From the NCBI GenBank assembly GCA_021307315.1, contig JAJSPD010000121.1:19311-83310 (forward strand): a stretch of DNA of 64,000 nucleotides, given 5' to 3'. Source of the DNA: Bisporella sp. PMI_857. Lineage: Eukaryota > Ascomycota > Leotiomycetes > Helotiales > Helotiaceae. Shown here piece after piece: positions 62,262 through 64,000 of this stretch (position 1 is the first letter of the stretch; each line of letters opens with the position of its first letter). The translations under genes and the position numbers were made by a program. The notes beneath the pieces are model-generated. The model ran no database searches. It saw nothing but the letters and a program-made list of their open reading frames with translations, and was not told the origin of the DNA.

Positions 62262-63033
62262 CGGCAAATATCTCAAATACCATCGTTTTGTTGCCAAATA
62301 TCTCATATACCACACTTTTTTTGCCGAATATCTCATATACCACTTTGATGGTATATGAGATATACGTCAACAAAACGATGGTATATCAGATATTCGTCAA
62401 CATTCACTGTAAAGCCTGTAATACGCCCTGTAGCAACTACCTGTAACAATCACAATACACGCTGCAGCAACTACAATACACGCTATAGCAATACACGCTA
62501 TAATAATACAATTACAATTACGAGTCAATACGTTGTAGCGATTACATGGTAGCAACTACAATACACGCTGTAACAACTACAATACACGCTGTAACAACTA
62601 CAATACACGCTGTAACAACTACAATACACGCTGTAACAACTACAATACACGCTGTAACAACTACAATACACGCTACAGCAATATATGCTGAAACAGTGCA
62701 ATTACAAATACAAATTAAATATAGTATAACTTATATTAATTTATATCGATATATTATATATTACTAGTTTATTTATTGTTACACGCCTGTATTGTAATTG
62801 CTACAGTGTAGTTGTTACAGCGTGTATTGTGATTGCTACAGTGTAGATGCACAACAAAACAATGGTATATAGATATATTAGTGTTTCTCATATACCATCG
62901 TTTTGTCATTAAGTATCTGAAATACCACTGTTTGGCGCCAAGAGACAAATGGTGGTATATGAGATATTCGGCAAAAAAAGTGTGGTATATGAGATATTTG
63001 GCAACGAAACGATGGTATTTGAGATATTTGCCG
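62262..63033. mobile_element. Non-autonomous Mutator-like element with 82-bp TIRs
   Basis: Left terminal repeat 62262-62343 and right terminal repeat 62952-63033 are inverted copies with one mismatch in 82 bp. The exact 9-bp sequence TTATAAAAA flanks both ends (62253-62261 and 63034-63042) as a target duplication. Long TIRs plus a 9-bp duplication are the signature of Mutator-like elements. The 772-bp element has no transposase and carries internal tandem repeats. The TIR itself contains three sub-repeats of the type AATATCTCATATACCAC, and inverted copies lie just inside it. Confidence 0.88.
62549..62674 (+). repeat. 21-bp tandem repeat, six copies
   Basis: Six copies of GTAACAACTACAATACACGCT; the first has one change. 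Diverged half-copies lie upstream (62430-62510). Inverted relatives at about 62780-62845 make the subterminal parts of the element partly self-complementary. Confidence 0.95.
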
Positions 63034-63042
63034 TTATAAAAA

Positions 63043-64000
63043 TCAGTTCCGGCTAGTTGTTTTAGTAGTAATTAATAAAAGCTTAAGCCGTAAGTTATGT
63101 ACTAGTTAATAATTTCTGTTTAACCGTTTGTTTGAAAGTAATATACTGTAAAAGCTTTAGCTTTATTTTTAAATACGCGCGAACTCGTTTTAAAACAATA
63201 AAATGAACTAAAAGCTTTTGTTCGACACTATTGTTGTAAAGTTCGTAACAGCAATAAATACGCTCGATATATATACGAGCTATATTTCGGGCATTTGCCG
63301 ACTTAAACAAAGAATCGATACTGTTATTTGCAAAATTTGTCGACTACTACAAAAAAGTTGTCGAGCTTGTTTTTGCTGCAAAAAATAACTTATAATTTAT
63401 AAACACGTATTGCTAAATTGGTCGAAAATAAAAAACGAGTGTAAATAGCCAAAATATGCAGTCGTATAGTACAATAGCTTTTTTGCATGCTTTACAAAAG
63501 TGAACGTAGTCGAATACGTCGTTTTAAAAAGCTTTTTTATTAATAGTTCTAAGCAATAAAAAGCTTCGTTTTAAAATTTTTTAAGTGCGCTGTTAATACT
63601 TGTGCGTAAACTTCGTTTAAAAACTGTGCACAAAACGTTTTTTTGTCGGTACTATAAACTTTTTTTGCTACAAAAACAGTCGTTTTTTAGTTCCTAGTTT
63701 TAAGCTTTAACGCGAGTTTAAGCTCGTATAAACTCCAGTTTAGTGCTTTTTCTGTTTGCTGCAAACAGCTAGTTTACTAAATTAAAATTCTCGAAAGCAA
63801 AAAAGTCTTTTTTCGAACGCTCGGCTTAGCTTAAAAAAAAAGTGTTTTTCGAGTGCAGCTATAAGCAATTAAGTCAAAATACAAGCGTTTACTCGGTTAA
63901 AGCTTAACAGAACTTAGTCGCGAGCTTTTTTTTTAAAGCGTTTTAAAAAACTACGTTTTTTTTTTTTTTTGTTAAAGCATTTGCTTTTTCGTAGTTTTTT
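63043..64000. other. AT-rich, probably RIP-decayed repeat
   Basis: Continuation of the decayed DNA into which the Mutator-like element was inserted. No intact gene; stop-rich in all frames, with C largely in CG context. It runs off the right edge. Confidence 0.5.

Noticed and set aside
62549..62674. Regularly spaced repeats that might suggest a CRISPR array
   Set aside because: The 21-bp units are directly adjacent without spacers, and the genome is fungal.
62546..62767. Open frame encoding a TTIHAV repeat peptide
   Set aside because: It exists only because the 21-bp repeat is a multiple of three. The surroundings are transposon DNA with no promoter or related protein.

Overview
The window comes from a filamentous ascomycete (Pezizomycotina). 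Genes are cut by many short introns (about 46-150 bp) with GTAAGT-type donors, CTAAC-like branch points and YAG acceptors. The families are fungal: giant NRPSs, an ABC-C pump, Zn2Cys6 and SREBP-type bHLH regulators, a fungal seven-helix membrane protein and a GPI-anchored wall protein. The AT-rich blocks carry the marks of repeat-induced point mutation (RIP).

Layout. (1) 1-31079 is a nonribosomal peptide cluster. A plus-strand NRPS is cut by the left edge and ends at 17254; about 5700 residues are visible, arranged C(partial)-A-T-E-C-A-T-E-C-A-T-C-A-T-C-T*, where T* is a degenerate carrier. A two-module NRPS on the minus strand (18089-24049: half C-A-T-C-A-T) converges on it. A divergent ABC-C exporter (25507-31079, 18 introns inferred, about 1467 aa) shares its upstream region. 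(2) 32050-39904 holds an M20 carbamoylase-type amidase, a bHLH regulator and a GPI-anchored protein. (3) 39905-48784 is gene-poor, with a decayed hAT transposase and one seven-helix membrane protein gene. (4) 48785-54569 holds a Zn2Cys6 regulator divergent from a small NAD(P)-binding protein, and a DsbA/FrnE-like thioredoxin. (5) 54847-57136 holds two broken genes, an AMID/FSP1-like oxidoreductase and an NmrA-like reductase. (6) From about 58800 on the DNA is very AT-rich: a RIP-ruined Ty3/Gypsy pol with reverse transcriptase still recognisable, a non-mutated LTR-like element, and a Mutator-like non-autonomous element with 82-bp terminal inverted repeats and exact 9-bp target duplications.

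How the cluster may work (inference). The two-module NRPS ends on a carrier domain with no release domain, so it probably makes a dipeptidyl starter for the large NRPS. The large NRPS puts in at least two D-residues (two E domains) and ends in a terminal condensation-like domain typical of fungal macrocyclising or releasing enzymes. The ABC-C pump would export or detoxify the product. No tailoring enzyme lies between these genes. Whether the amidase and bHLH gene belong to the cluster cannot be decided from sequence alone.
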